From Oxytricha trifallax (Eukaryota > Ciliophora > Spirotrichea > Sporadotrichida > Oxytrichidae), in assembly GCA_000711775.1 (NCBI GenBank), contig ARYC01017306.1, forward strand, positions 1-64,000: a stretch of DNA of 64,000 nt, read 5' to 3'. Shown one piece after another: positions 33,990 to 48,143 of the stretch. A model generated the notes under the pieces. The model did not search any database. It was not told the DNA's origin and saw nothing but the letters and a program-made list of their open reading frames with translations. Made by a program: the position numbers and the translations under genes. Every line of letters begins with the position of its first letter. Positions within the stretch are counted from its first letter, which is position 1.

Positions 33990-36244
33990 AAACGTTCTCT
34001 CTCCTCCTACTCTAGAAATTCATCTTTCAATCTGTTCAACTCTTCAATCGTTATTTTGTCTCTTTATACATTTAGAAAAAGTAAAAAGTTTATCATATTA
34101 AAAATCGATATAATTTTTTTTTACACATTTCTATAGTTATTAGTGGTAGATTCATGCATACTATTATTTCCATTATTATTATTTTGCATTGATATGGGAT
34201 TATTGTCGTTTTTCTATAACAAAGATATGTTGTTTATGCTACTTTGCTCTGCTTTGTAGTTTTTACCTGAGATCTCGGATTTTTAATAACCGTTATCAAA
34301 GTTATAGTATTTGTTATTGTTAAACAAGTAAAAAAGTATACAATTAAAAATTAGGAAATGAATTAACTTCTTCATTATTTGGGGGGAAATAAGTTAAGAG
34401 CAATTAATAATTACTAACTCCTCAAATATTTCATTAATAAATTTGAATTATTATATATTTATATGGTGCAATATTAGGGTTTAATTCATCATCTTCCTCT
34501 TGATGTAGGGGCACTGGCCCAGTTTGAACTTTATTCTACTATTGCGTTTAACTAGGTGATATTCCAGGAATCTGCGTCCCTTATCTATGAAAATTATTGC
34601 TACCAATATCTCTCAAATTCTCATTTTTATCGAGCAATGGAATATAACTCTTTTGTGGTGAATTATTAATTAAGTTTGAATTAGTTTTGAAGTTAGTTCC
34701 TTCTTAGAGGTTGTAAGAATCTATTTTCTGCACTAGGCGATTGAATTAATAATAAATTAAATTATTATAATATAATATTAAGCATTTGATTGTTGGAGGT
34801 CTGGGAGATACTGTTGTAAGTAGCGCTTTCTTCATCTCCATAGTCTCTGTTGTTATTGTTTGGATTTGTACTCAGTGTCCCCCGTAAATCTTATATAACC
34901 ATATAATTTATATCATATTAAATTCATAAAAGAAATATTAGTATTATTTTCTAATCAAAATCCTATATTGGTTATTTATCGAGCTTAATACTGCCGCGAT
35001 CAAACTGCGATGGTGATATAAGCGGATTTGTTGTAAGTTTTTTGTCCATATCAGTTAATGAGTTTTTAAAATCTCGCATTTGTTTTTGGTAAGCATCTAT
35101 TGCACTATTTAAAAAATTACATAGTTCTTTTTCTAGTATTCAACCCACTTTATACTATAAATATAAAATTATTTAAAAGTATAAACTACTCAAGTCTTGT
35201 TAGATCGGGTAAGCTCCTCCTGGAGATTTCTTCTCAACTGACTCTTTGAACATACCAATCTAATTTATAAAAATATCCACAAATTTTTCTAAGAAAAAGT
35301 AGCGATTTTAATATTATTTACTAATGAATTTAACGTAAATCATATTTGGGGAGGAATTGGCCCCAGTAAGATCTTTCTTCATTGAATCTATATTATTCTT
35401 CATTTATTGCTATTTCTATATTAATTCTTTCTCTGATGGATTTGTAGGCATTTATTAAACATTAACAGGATGTGTATCATGAAATGTGTTTCCACCCTGA
35501 GACTTCTTAGTTTTCCTCATTGATGAATTAGCTCCTCCATTTCTATGAGTGATTATATACAAATATTCACAATTTTTATCATGAAGTCAAATATTATTAA
35601 TAAAATGAGTGGCATTTCCGAATTCATCTTCTTCAAGTTCTTCATCATAATCTTCCTCACCGTCTTCTTCTCCATACTCTTCATCTGGATTTTGCCTCTG
35701 AGTCTAATTTGGATTACAAATCTCAATAATATTATTAATTAAAAGAATTTTAACAATTTAATAATCATTTTAATCAAAGAAATTATAACAATAAATTGAA
35801 TATATTATTATTTAATTGGATTTTAAAGTGGATTATTTCCATTCATGTATGGCTATCCATTCAAAGGGAATTGTTATTAATTTTGAAATGGCACATTTTA
35901 CATTGGTCTACCTATAATTTTACATTAAAGTTTTTGATTCAAAAAAAATTAGAATATTTGATATTACAAGAATAATGTTAATAAAAACTTATTAATATTT
36001 CTCTGTTACATTTTTAAACTTACCATTTTAGAATTATTAATTCTACAATGGTTAACCATTAAGTTGTTATTATTGCATATAATTATTTATTGAATATTGA
36101 GAGAATTTTAAAATGTTTAATAATAAACGTATAAATATATCATTAATATTGCTATGGATTGATATTGCTGAAATCATTTTATTACTGTGGAGGTTTCTAA
36201 GCATTATCAGTTACTTTTGTGGCTTTTCCAGATGCACAACCCAT
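33990..36244 (-). CDS. Putatively myristoylated Q/N-rich protein
   Basis: The start at 36244 reads MGCASGKATKVTDNAQKPPQ, a canonical N-myristoylation plus palmitoylation signal (Gly2, Cys3, Ser5). Later blocks: GRPMQNVPFQNQQQFPLNGQ (about 35920-35830), the acidic DEEYGEEDGEEDYDEELEED (about 35690-35630), MRKTKKSQGGNTFHDTHPVN, IGMFKESVEKKSPGGAYP (about 35265-35200), IDAYQKQMRDFKNSLTDMDK (about 35105-35030), LRGTLSTNPNNNRDYGDEES, and the last recognisable block ITIEELNRLKDEFLEQEERT (about 34065-33995). Family not recognised; predicted peripheral membrane protein. The exact C-terminus is unresolved. It is divergent from the gene at 36410, about 165 bp away. Confidence 0.6.
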
Positions 36245-36306
36245 TTCAAATTAATTTAATATTATTTTATTAATATTTCTTTTATAATTCCTTATTATCT
36301 TCTTTT

Positions 36307-36354
36307 AGCTTCATTGATGTAAAATTCATGAGCTTCATTGATGTAAAATTCATG
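36307..36354. repeat. Exact tandem duplication of 24 bp
   Basis: The unit AGCTTCATTGATGTAAAATT(CATG) occurs twice head to tail (36307-36330, 36331-36354), between the divergent gene starts at 36244 (-) and 36410 (+). It could lie in a shared 5' region, or be eliminated DNA; nothing more can be said. Confidence 0.9.
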
Positions 36355-36409
36355 ATATTTGTTTTATTGAAAATTACAAAATATCTATAATTATTTATTA
36401 AATTATTAA

Positions 36410-39015
36410 ATGGAGAAATAAGAGATATTATAAGAATACCAAACTAATGATAACTCAAGTTTTCTGTAGACTTTAATTAACTTATAGGAAAAATATGAAT
36501 AATAATAGTAATTTTAAGATTAGACCTAAAGTAGTGAAAGGATGCATCAAATTAATGATGGTTAAGAAGTTGTATAAAATTAACAAAGAAACAGTCATAT
36601 CATAAAAAAACGTAAATTTTCTCTATTAAATTACAATTAATCATTATTTTATAATCATAATAGATGATCATGAACTAAAGCCTTAAAATAATAACCAGTA
36701 ATATTTAGATAGATGGAGTTAAAGTTTACTCAATAACCCAAATGAATATTAATATAAAAAATTGAATTTAAACCTAAATGCTTCTTTGATTATGCTCTAA
36801 AAATATGATGAAACTAAGCCTATGACTTTTTCATAAATCGACCTCTAAAAATCAATAAATATATAGAAATATTTTAATCTTAAACAAGCCCAATCAGTGT
36901 AAAATTGTAAGATTGCCAAAAGAGTCTAAAATAATGTTAATAATTTTAGAAATTAAAAGTTTAACAGATTAGGCAATTTAATAAGAACAAATAAATTAAA
37001 TCAGAGTAAAGATAGATAAGGTGACTTTTTAAATTAGAAATTTTCAAGAAATAGTTTAAATATTTCCTAAATTTTTATGAATTGAGAAATAATTTCTGAA
37101 AATATTCCTATACTAAATGTAATTTACAATGTGATTATTTTATGGAAAGTTTTATACAGTAATTTATAGAAACTCCTTTAAACTATTAAAGTTGTAAATA
37201 CTGTGAATTAATGCAAGAAAAAAATGTATTTTATTATACTTCCAAACATGGCCAATTTCATAAGACGATTGAATATATTAAAGATAAATAATTCTTAATT
37301 TTTTAATAGGAATTTAATCAATTAAATAATTGTCGACTAAAATTTCCAAACAATTTAAATCCTAACAATTCCTAGAGTGAAAATCATCAAAGATTAGAAA
37401 ACTCTTATGATTATGAACCTTAAAATTACTCTTAAAACTTAACATTAAATGAAAGCTCTAATAGAGACTACAGTAATCTGACTTAATGCTCAGATAATCT
37501 AAAAATTTCAATAAATTTACCCAAATTATCTTAATAAAATAACTAATTTTAATAAGATTAACAACTCAAAGATAACAGGAAAAGCCCAATGATGATTAAT
37601 GTGATAAATATCAATAATTATCCAAGAAATGATAACATCAATCGTCAAGATTTAATTAAATAACAATTATTAAATAGTGAAATCATGTTATAGAAATAGG
37701 AATTAAATATGAATCAATTATAGATAGTTGAGAAACCATTTGCACAACTGAATCAAAAGAATAGGTTTAATATAATTGATAAATAACTGTAAATCGAATA
37801 GATTAATGCTATTAATCAGAGTGAATTAGAAACAACCCCAGATCTTAGTAATTTACAATAAGTTAGTGATAAAATTAATAAAATGTATACATTAGATCAA
37901 ATTATTGATTAACAGCAGAGTTTAGATAAAATTCAACTCAACTCCTTAAAGACAATCGATGATAATACAGATTTATAGTAAATATTAAAAAAACAAAGAT
38001 TCAGAATAAAACTAATGCCTAATGGTAAAATATTGCAAAGTAAATTAAGAAAAGTTAACAGATACTAGGGTGAAAGTGAAGACTCACAAATAATTAATTA
38101 ATCACATAATTTGATATCTCAAACCTCACACTTGAATAAAAGTGTAGAAATTTTACCTTAAAATTTTAGATCCACTCGAAATAAGTCTCTCATAAATTAA
38201 AATTCTGATTACTAATCAATCACAACCTCTAATTAAGATTTAAAACATTTATTTCTAGATTAATAAGAGAACTTATAACAAAGAAATTAATTTTAATTGA
38301 AATCTTAGTCATAAATATCTAAAATCTCAAATTCATCAAGCAAAATATCACAGAGTAAATTGCCTCAAGCTGCTTGGTTTAAAAGTGAAATTGCTAAATA
38401 TTAATAGTATCAAGATAAAGAAAAATTTCTTGAATAGATTGAAGCATATATATATATATTTCTCATGAATATAAATTAATTATTCAACTTTGAACTTTGT
38501 TCAATAAAATTATCAGTAATTATAAAAAGCTCAGAGAAAAAGAATAGAAAATGTAAATAAAAACAAGAGAGAGCTTCTAAGCAAAAGAATACAAACAATT
38601 AATGAGAAACTGAATTAAAAGTAGTAAACTTCACAATAGAAAGACACACTCAGATAGATGCGATTTATATCATATAATTTGTATCAATATTATTGAATTA
38701 TATTTGAATTTTATGCTATTGGAAAAGTATCAAGAAAAATAATAGACAAAACAATCACAATTTTCATCTAATATTGAAGCCAAAAACCTCTATAGATAGT
38801 ATAAATCAGATTTATTAAAGAAATTATTTAAAGATAAACTTATCATAAAATCAGAGTTGCATAGAAATAGTCAAAATAGAAGCAGTTTTAACGATTATAA
38901 ATGTAGAGAGGGGATTAATAATAATTTAAGTATAAGTAATAGAGCCAGTGAAATATTGCAAAAATATTCAATTAATATAAATACTGGTGATGAGCATAGT
39001 ATTGATTGTTAATGA
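36410..39015 (+). CDS. Large Gln/Asn-rich protein, unrecognised
   Basis: It starts MEKQEILQEYQTNDNSSFLQ and proceeds in order on the + strand through ELKPQNNNQQYLDRWSQSLL (about 36670-37080), a Cys-containing stretch YQSCKYCELMQEKNVFYY (about 37180-37240), a long Q/N/S-rich region (37250-38440, e.g. FRIKLMPNGKILQSKLRKVN), a Lys/Arg-rich coiled coil RKRIENVNKNKRELLSKRIQ (about 38530-38690), and a last block EKYQEKQQTKQSQFSS to TGDEHSIDCQ, with TGA at 39013-39015. Very many TAA/TAG codons are read as Gln. IESs lie near 36600-36660, 37080-37140, 38440-38520 and 38690-38720. Possibly cytoskeletal or a regulatory low-complexity protein; no domain identified. Confidence 0.65.
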
Positions 39016-39383
39016 ATCAATCAATTATTTAATTTTGTTCTATAACTCATTATAAAATAATATTTTAATTGGCTTAATTTTTATACAGTTAAGATTCATG
39101 ATACTTTCATTAAATTCAAATATTTTTAATTAAAAATAACAATAAAATTATTCTAATTGAATGTACTTTGAAACGGATGATATAGGATTTATTATACTTT
39201 TTCTTTATGTTACTTATGAAAAGAGTTGATAAAACTCTTTCATTAATAATTTATAAATCTAATTAGATTATAACTTCTTTCTTTCTCATTATATTATGTG
39301 ATATTAATATTTATTTTTTACAAATAATATATCCATGTATGATGTAATTTGATATTATTATTATTACTTTTTTATGATAACTC

Positions 39384-42300
39384 TCATTAGTATCTATTTT
39401 ACTAGATAATATTAAGTTGAAACCCAGAGCTGACTCTGGATATATCCGCAGATGTTTACTGATGAGCACCTGGCAGTCTGAGAATTTCCGAATCACTGAC
39501 CCTCAAACTCATATTCTCAGATAAAATATTGGAACCATAACTTTGCATTCTTTTCCTTGCGATTTCCTCTCTGAGTCGCTCTTTCTCCTCTTATCTCATT
39601 TGAACTTGCTACTGTTGTCTCTGCTTCATGTCTTACTTGAATTTGTTGGTGTTGTTGTTACCAACGATTGGAGGTTTCTTTGTGAGTTTCTTGGTTTTTT
39701 ACTTCTTATAGTCAGCTGATTTAAATATATATATATATTTAAAGAAATAAGATATTGCAAAAAAAAAGAAATAATTACATTAAGTTTTGTGATTGACCTA
39801 TTTCATCTAGCTACTAATTCTCAATAGATTATCTTAGGTATTCATCATCTTCATCTATAGCTTTATTGAATTTTAAAATTGAGTTTTTCTTCTCTTGAAG
39901 TTATATTAAAAAAATTATAATTAAACATAAATATATTTAAAGTTCATCAATTTGTTTTTGCAGATTCTCAGACTTATACTCTTCAAGTAGGTTTTTAATG
40001 CCGTTTTACAGATTTTTAGAGAAAATACCTTCTGATTTCTTCATCAAATCATTGCCATTTCTGCTAACAATATAATAATTTATAAATGAAGGTATATGAG
40101 AAAAGGGAAATATTGTATAAACAATGATGTGCTTCATAGAGTCAAACCTCAAAAATTTTCTTGGTTTTCCACTCATCAAACTGCTTACTGAGTTATTCAA
40201 ATCCAATTTGAGTAAATTAAAGCCATTAGAAGCAGTTCTGTTGAGTTAATGATGTGGGTTTTCTGGACTATCTTTTATCTGTTGCTGAGAGTTCTAATCT
40301 TCTATTCCAAAGAAGGTTTCTAAAAAATTAAATTTCAGAAAAATATGAGCATGACCTATCTTTGTTAGCAACATATTGAACAATATTTACAATTAAATTT
40401 ATAAGAGTTTCATTATCTACGGTCTCTATGGAGGATTTATTGGCAAACTTGATAATTTATCTATTTCTACTATTTTTATTATTAATTTTACTAAGAGGAT
40501 CAGATGATGTTTGAAATGGTACCTAGCCTTGATAAATATTATTTTTGGGCTAAAATATAAAAAAACACCATACATAAATGCATGCTTATAATTTATCACT
40601 AAAATTATAGATTTTAAATAATACTTTGATCCTACTCGTCTAAATTATGAATACTAACTTGTCTTTACTAATCGTTATTAATCCCACTGTCCTCATAATT
40701 CAAATTTAAATCTAAACTTCCACTTTTTTCATTAAACTTTGAAAATAAATTGGCTTCCTCTATGGTTTCATTCTGCTCTAAGAGATTGTCAACTGGATTT
40801 AAAATCAATCTGTAGTTTATGCCCTTAATTTTTTAATAAGTCTAATGAAATATGATTAATACTATATTAACTATTTTATACTAAGATTTAATATCCTGAT
40901 TTGAATGTGTTTTTAAGATAGGCGAAATGAAATGATCTTACTAACCTCCTAATGAATTGTTATAGTTTTTAATTTTTTATTGTAAATTTGGGATTGTAGT
41001 AGATGGGAAGACAAGTTATTATTGAAAGAGCTCTATGGAATTTTGAATCAACGGCGTCTTGGACTCTAAAAAATACTAAATTTTTACGGAATTTTTCAAC
41101 AAATAGGGTTTCCAGCTTGAAAATAAAATATCTTGCAAACAAATATTAATTAACAATTTAAAATTGACTCTAATTGGATCTGATTTTACTTAAGTGTAAT
41201 TTTCTTTTTATAGATGTTTCTCTAACTCACAGAATTTTAGCTATCCTAGAGATATATAGCATCTCCCAAACTCTTTTAAGGTATTTTCATAGTTAACTTC
41301 TTCAATATAGGTTTGGGTTTCAATTTTACATTTTGATGACTTGGGCTATGGATTTTATTTAAATCAATGTCTGCTTGGTGCTCCTCTTCTTTTTCTTCAA
41401 TTTATATTCTTTTATTTTGATATAAGTTATTAAGAAATATTTTTTAAAAAATTAAGCAATTATATTTTTTAATATGGGAATGTTTCCTAATTCCAATACC
41501 AGCATTGTTTATGATCTGAATTCTGACCCTTCATTTGATAAATATATATTTCATCATTAAATATCTTTGTAAATTTGGTTTTAATAAAAAAACAAATCAT
41601 GCGAACTTCTTAAGGTTCTCTTTTTGGAAATAGTCACAACTTTTTTATTTCTTCTTTCACTATTATTGCTCTAGTTTTCATTTTGCTGTACTTTAGCTAT
41701 CTACAATGGTGACTGATAAAATTACCCAGTGAATCTGCTGTAAACAGACTATTTTTAAGATTATTGTGCTTAATCTGAGGATTTACTTAGATTTTACAGG
41801 TTTAGTGTTTTATGAGAATGTTCGGGTTTTATATTATCTTTTATGATTAGGTTCTCATCTCCATAATCGTCATCTAGAGGTGGATTATAAATTTTCAATT
41901 TAGAGTAGAAAATTGTTATATTAAATCTAATGTAATGCAAGATTTCTATATAATAAATAATATTTTAGGAGATTAAGAAGCATTTAACTAGTTTCTACTT
42001 ATTAATGAACATCAAGCATATTTTGTTTCTAGAAATTGTAAAAATATTGCTTAATAGTTGAACTATTTTATGAAAATTTTATTAATATAAAAATTTGTTC
42101 CTCAACATTTCTATATGACGAAAGTAAAATCCTTTAACTCAAATTTTCCTCGATATGCAGGGGAGAGTGAATTTATAAATCTGTAGGAGTAGTATCATTA
42201 TTTTCTACATGCTTTTAATAATAAATGTCTGGAGATGCATTTTGCTTTAAAATATGATAAAAAGTACTCCCTAGCTATTTAAATAGATTTTACTCTCATT

Positions 42301-44976
42301 ATATAATAAAATAATTGACAAAGCAACTAAAATTTTAAAAATTTTGCTCAGTCAATATGTATTCAAGCTCTTATTAATTGCAGTCATTTGACATCTTTTA
42401 AGATTTGGTAGATTTTTACTCAATTCTTTATCCTTCTAAAATCGAAATTTATTGAGCTTATACAACTTAATCAACAATTCGATTTTAGATATCCTCAGTC
42501 TATTTTTTCTCATCGTTAATATAGATTTATTCACCAACTAACTCAACACTTGAAACTAATGATTCATTAATATAAAAAAGTGAATTTATGATAGTAAAAT
42601 TAATATAAAACATATTGATAATTCATTAGTGACTTGCCATAGAGATGATCCAGCATTACTTACTCCTTATACTTACAGACTGTTCAAATTATTCCTGCTA
42701 CTTACAGATTAGGCTTTACTTGTATTATTAGCTTGAACTTTTGAACTTGTTTTCTTTATAATAGGTTGATTTTAATTGTATTACTGGAATATTGAATTTT
42801 ACTCTTACTGCTTTTAAATTATTATTATTCTTTGATTGTTATTTAAAAACATTTTCTTTAATTTTAGTATAAGATTTGAGAATAAGATATATTTTAGATT
42901 TTATATGAACAAATAATATAGCTGTTATGTAGTCAAGTCTCCGTCTATTCTTACGATTGGTGCAGTGTTTAATATTTGAGCCTAATCTTGTTCTATATAT
43001 AATTTTTATGTATTTAATTTTATATTATACTAAAACTATTATTAAGATAAGTTTTCTAATGGAAGTGAGTCAATATTATGATCAGGCTCTTAATTGTTTA
43101 TAACACTTTCGCAATCTCTCAGACTTAGCTTGAAATCAGAGGTCTATGAGATACCACCATTTTTCAAGTTTTATGCTAAAAATATATAAATAAATTAATG
43201 CTTATGATTATGCTTTACTTTCCTCTTTGTCAGTGAATTTTTAAGATTTATCGGCTTATGTTTTAGATTTTTATATGTTTCTCACTTTTCTCTAGTCTTT
43301 CTCTCTTTTTTTACTTTTAGAAGTTGGTGTTGAATTATGTTATTATGAAATAAATATTTATTTATTTAATGATTAATGATAAATTTGTTATATATATATT
43401 AATTCTAAATAAATATAAGAATAGCTTTAAGTTTTAAGTTTTGAATCGCTATGCTGACTATTTTGACTTGAAATTGCGATACTTCTTGGTAAACTTCTAT
43501 TACTACTGTCTTTATTCTTTTAGGTATCTTGTCTCTATTTATAACAATTTAGTATAGATATTAACGATTTAAAGTTATATAAAATGAAATTGATAATTGT
43601 TATATTGAGCTTTTCTTAGAGAGTTTAAGATAAGGATTTATTAGAAAGCTTTGATTTGCTTTATTAATTTTGAGAATCTGATTTTTAACTTTATAGTTTA
43701 TCAGAAGTGTTGTTTTTATTAATAATTTAGAAGTTTCCTGTATCATTTGTAATTGAAAATAAATTTAATTTACTACCCCCCTTATTTCTGAATTTATATT
43801 GTAAGAGTTTTGATAATTTTTCTAAGCTTTACAAATATTTGTATTGGTACTCGTAGTAAAGTTTTACGATTCCCCAGTCAACCTATTACTAATCTATAAA
43901 TTTAGAGGACTTGGTGTTCTATTTTGACTTTAAGATATAGGCTAACTTTTGTGATTACTATTCTAATGTGGACTGGTGGTTCCATAATTTTAATCTGCCT
44001 GACTGTTGTTATTATTTATGTTTATGTTACTGTTATTGCTACTGATTATAATTACTCCTCCATTTGAGCTTTTATCAATAAAATCTAATAGAATTTATTA
44101 TTCTTGGAACATACCTCCCCCCTTTTATTAATTAATTTAGTAATTCTCCACAATATATTAATAAATTTAATTTTTATCAATAGAATTCCTCTTTAAAAAC
44201 TAACCTACAACATATTATTCTTAAGTTTACTTATACCCTTAGTCTCCACTGCTGCTGTTATTGCTACCATTGTTTGAATCTTCTTTATTTATTATTTATT
44301 AGATATATTCAAGCTGGCTTCTGAGAGCCTCTGATATAATGCCATTCTTCTGAGCTTTTATCGGTATTTTTATAAGAATCTTCATAATATTAAGAAATAA
44401 ACAAGTTTAGTTATAAATAATTGCAATAAATTTCTTAAGATTTTTAACAATTTAAATTATAAAATCTCATGATTTTGATCTTAACTATTGCCATCAAAAC
44501 TAGTGCTGATTTTAATCCTAGACATAGGAGGAGGAGTAGGGGATTACCTTAAATTATTGTGTTATTAGCTCGCTTAATGTTGCTAATTCGCATTGTTTGT
44601 TTAGTTTTGTTAAATATAGTGATTTTGATTCTTGGATGGTGTTGTGTTTGATCTGTGGCTATACATCAAACTTTGAGTCATAAAATATTAAATCAATCTT
44701 TTTATTAATAATTGCATTATTAATTTGGAAGTGATGGGAAAAATTTCATATTAAAAAATACCAATACATTTTTTAGGATATCATAAAATTCTATTGATAT
44801 TACTGAGCTTATTGAATCTAAGTAGTACTGCTAAAATACTATTAATATTGTTAGATATTACTCGCTAAATTTTGATTGTTTGCCTCTAAAAGGTGCAAGA
44901 AATCGTTTGATTTTGCGTTATTTTTAAAGCTTGGGTTTAAGATAGAGTCATTAGTGAAGTTCTAGCCTGTGCTCAT
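39384..44976 (-). CDS. Large Asn/Ser/Gln-rich protein, unrecognised, many blocks
   Basis: - strand blocks in apparent normal order from ATG 44976 (MSTGQNFTNDSILNPSFKNN). Examples: MYSHRSNTTPSKNQNHYIQQ (about 44660-44470), KNGIISEALRSQLEYIQQII (about 44380-44240), QILLDFIDKSSNGGVIIISS with SPHQNSNHKSQPISQSQNRT (about 44110-43830), VNYENTLKEFGRCYISLGQL (about 41310-41180), FRVQDAVDSKFHRALSIITC (about 41075-40985), NYRLILNPVDNLLEQNETIE (about 40830-40620), FGIEDQNSQQQIKDSPENPH (about 40310-40140), and a charged C-terminal coiled coil EEKERLREEIARKRMQSYGS ending at TGA 39384-39386. Two adjacent genes cannot be excluded because the middle (41.3-43.5 kb) was read only patchily. No domain recognised. 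Confidence 0.5.
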
Positions 44977-45256
44977 AATTATTAAATAATTTGTAAATGT
45001 AAATCAATTTTTATAATTGAATAAATATATTATAATCAAATCATAACTTGAGATTAGTTCTGCCAAAGTGGAGGTTTTAAATTTTATTATGATTTAACAC
45101 TCTCGCTATTAAGCTCTTTAGAAAAATGAGAATATCTTTCATCATTTATTGAGTCAGCTCCTGCTAATGGTATATCATTAAAAATTACAACTTTAATATT
45201 ATGTTTTGTATACATTAAATATAGATTTATATAAATCAATTCAATGTTATGGATTT

Positions 45257-45520
45257 AAAACCCCATAAATCAATTAAGAAGCGAGGATTGGAGTTAAGAA
45301 CAATTATATCAAAATTAATATATTATTGCCTAATATTAATTATAACTAAGCTAAAATCAAAATTTACACACCCTGATAGGATTAATTAATAGGGACAATT
45401 AATCGAAACAATAGTTTAATAATTAGCCCAAACATTTAAATTATACGCCAATAATATTTAAGTCTTAATTTAATTGTTCTTAACTCCAATCTCCGCTTCT
45501 TAATTGATCAATGGGGTTTT
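45257..45520. mobile_element. 264-bp MITE with AAAACCCC termini, copy 2 (inverted)
   Basis: Same length and ends as the element at 16864-17127: AAAACCCCATAAATCAATTA on the left and ATTGATCAATGGGGTTTT on the right, TIRs of about 50 bp. Its reverse complement aligns end to end with copy 1 (shared GTTTGGGCTAATTATTAAA and CGATTAATTGTCC), with scattered substitutions and small indels. It lies between two gene loci, not visibly inside an MDS. Non-coding. Confidence 0.85.
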
Positions 45521-45885
45521 ACTATAAATAAACAATTTACAGATATTGTGGAAGTATTTGATGAAATTCAATTTAACTTTTTTAAAAACAATTGAATATT
45601 GAGTTATATTAAAATAAGTAATTCTATAATTTAATGAAGTAGATTTACTATAAATTTATAACAATTATCGACTATCTTTTTATTAAAGAAACTAAGTGAT
45701 TTATAGTTGTATTTTTATACCCTAGTATATAAAGAAAAAATGCTTAAATGCATAAAATTTAAGATTACATATTTCCCTAAACATTAATTTAATTAGCTCT
45801 ATACTTATCGTATTTTAATAATCTTATCATGATTATCCCTTCCATTTATACAAATAAAAATTTAAATTTAAAAATTCTCAATCAT

Positions 45886-47504
45886 TCAATTAAATGGTAT
45901 AACGATTCTTGGTAAATTAGATTAAATTGACATTTATTAATCATAAACTGGATTCTATATAGAAGTTGAATCAGTCATGCTGATCTAAGACTTCTCCTCT
46001 TCTTTTTGAAATGAACTTTTTAAGCTCTGATTTTTTAATAACTTCTCAAGAAGTCGCTTTTGATTGTTTCCATTATTTTATGGGGATGTGTTTAGTGACT
46101 TTTCTGCACTTAATGAAATGAATATTATTTTTAGAGAAAAAATCTCTAAACAAAATACAATTAATATATTTCAAATAACTTGCCATCATGAGACTGTTTT
46201 TGATTAGGGAATCTAATTTCTATGAATCTTTTAAGTCATGCTAAGAATTACCAACTACTGATTAATGAAATATTTAGGAATTTGTCTTGTGTTCTTTTTC
46301 TTATGTAAAATATATAATCGACTTATTATTACCGCTTATTTGCTAGTTTATATAGTAAAATATACAATAAAATGCGTATTAATAAAACTTAATTAACTTC
46401 ATATAAAATTACTATTGATAAAGTTTTCTTTAATTTACGTCATATCTTAAGTTCCCTCTAAATTATTGGTGTTTACAAATAATGGCTGTGAACTTTTAGA
46501 TTTCGTGTGAGATATTTTAAAACTCTTAATATTCTTATATTTTTTATCATTTTAACCCGTAGATTTCAAATTTATCTCTGGAAATCCAGATATTTATAAA
46601 TATGACTGTGTAGATACATTTGATATATTACAAATTTATAATTATTATTATGTTCTCATTAATGAATGTAAAAATGTAATTGATTTTATAATAAATCTTT
46701 AAATATTTGATTGATGCAATGTCTTTTTGGGCTGAAGCTTGATTAAAGTCACTGGACTAGAAGTCAATGATGAGCTATTAAAAATTTTTCCCTTGATTTT
46801 GTTCATTGGTGATGCAGCAGATAATGCAATTAAAATATAATATAAAAGCAAATATAGTTTAACCAAATAAATTAAAAAAAATTTACGATTGAAATATTTA
46901 ATGATACAATTTTAGGAAAAATTTAAATATCTTATAAATTAAACTATAGTCAAATTATTTTTCTAATAAATTCCACTGTATAAGCCTTACTTACATAATA
47001 TAAACTATACCCATTTTTAAATAAAATGCTTTTAAGTTAATCCATACTATAATTTTGACCATAAAAAATCTTTATAATTTATTTCTTTAAAAAATAAATT
47101 ATTTCAGTCATAATGCGCTATAATCTCTGAGCATTATTATATTTCCCTTAGAAGCCGCTTTGGTTGCGAAAGAATCAGGATAAGATTATAAAAATATAGA
47201 TATTTTTTAATATTTATAATATTATTCAACAATTTATATTAATTATACTTCTTTCTATGCTAAGCAATGTTATTTACTATATTTGCCGTAATTCCGTTTG
47301 ATAAGTTTTAGCCCTTGGCTATCAATTTAGTTTAAGGAGATATTTATATAAATCTCAATAATATATAAACTATATATAATTATTAAATCCTAACTCATTA
47401 TAATTCAAAAAAGATATACTTCCCATATTACTCTAAATTTAATATTTTTTTATACTAATAGAGTTTCCGCTTTTTTAATGGAGAGGAGATTGTTTTGAGT
47501 TCAT
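45886..47504 (-). CDS. Small Ser/Asn-rich protein, unrecognised
   Basis: Possible start MNSKQSPLHQKSGNSIS (ATG 47504). Other readable blocks: KLIAKGQNLSNGITANIVNN (about 47330-47250), INKIKGKIFNSSSLTSSPVT (about 46800-46720), KSKSSQPLFVNTNNLEGTQ (about 46510-46440), NTRQIPKYFINQQLVILSMT (about 46290-46200), and SLSAEKSLNTSPQNNGNNQK running to a TGA at 45886. The blocks are short and separated by long AT-rich gaps. The grouping into one gene is inferred from shared strand and composition only. Confidence 0.4.
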
Positions 47505-47509
47505 TGAAA

Positions 47510-48013
47510 TTTATTAATTTACTGCTAATATTCAATTAATGAGGTAAATAATTATATTTTATTAAGTCTAAATATTAATTTCAAAGTTAGCAAAGCGAGC
47601 CAAATTTTAAGCGTCATTATTATCTTGCTTTTAATTAAAAATAGCCAAATAAATTTTATAGTCTTTTCTAATTTAACATATTTGTATATGGATTTTTATA
47701 TTTGACAAAAAATATTCGATATGTAAACGAATATATTCTGAAAAATATTTATATGTTTTAAATTTATTTATTTTTATACAACAGTGTGCTTAATTTAGTA
47801 GATTATTCCTAAATTCTTAATTTTATCTATCAGAAATAATTAATTAAATATACAGTAATATAATGAATTTATAAAAAATTGAAATGTCAAATTAATTAGA
47901 GAGTGATGTAGTATTTATATGTTTGTTTTTATTTGAAATTGTTCCACTAATGAAAGTATTATTGCTATTCATTATGATCATTAATTATAATCTAAGTTAT
48001 TAATTAATATATT
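47510..48013. other. AT-rich flank left of TBE copy 2
   Basis: No coding, repeat or RNA signal recognised. Confidence 0.5.
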
Positions 48014-48143
48014 AAAAACCCAAAAACCCCTTAATGAGGTTTACAAGTGCTTTTATTTGTAGGGTATATTCAGGGTCTTATTGGGGTAAGTAGAGAAAAC
48101 GCAAGTTTTATATGAATTTTAAGTATATTTAATGAATATTAAG

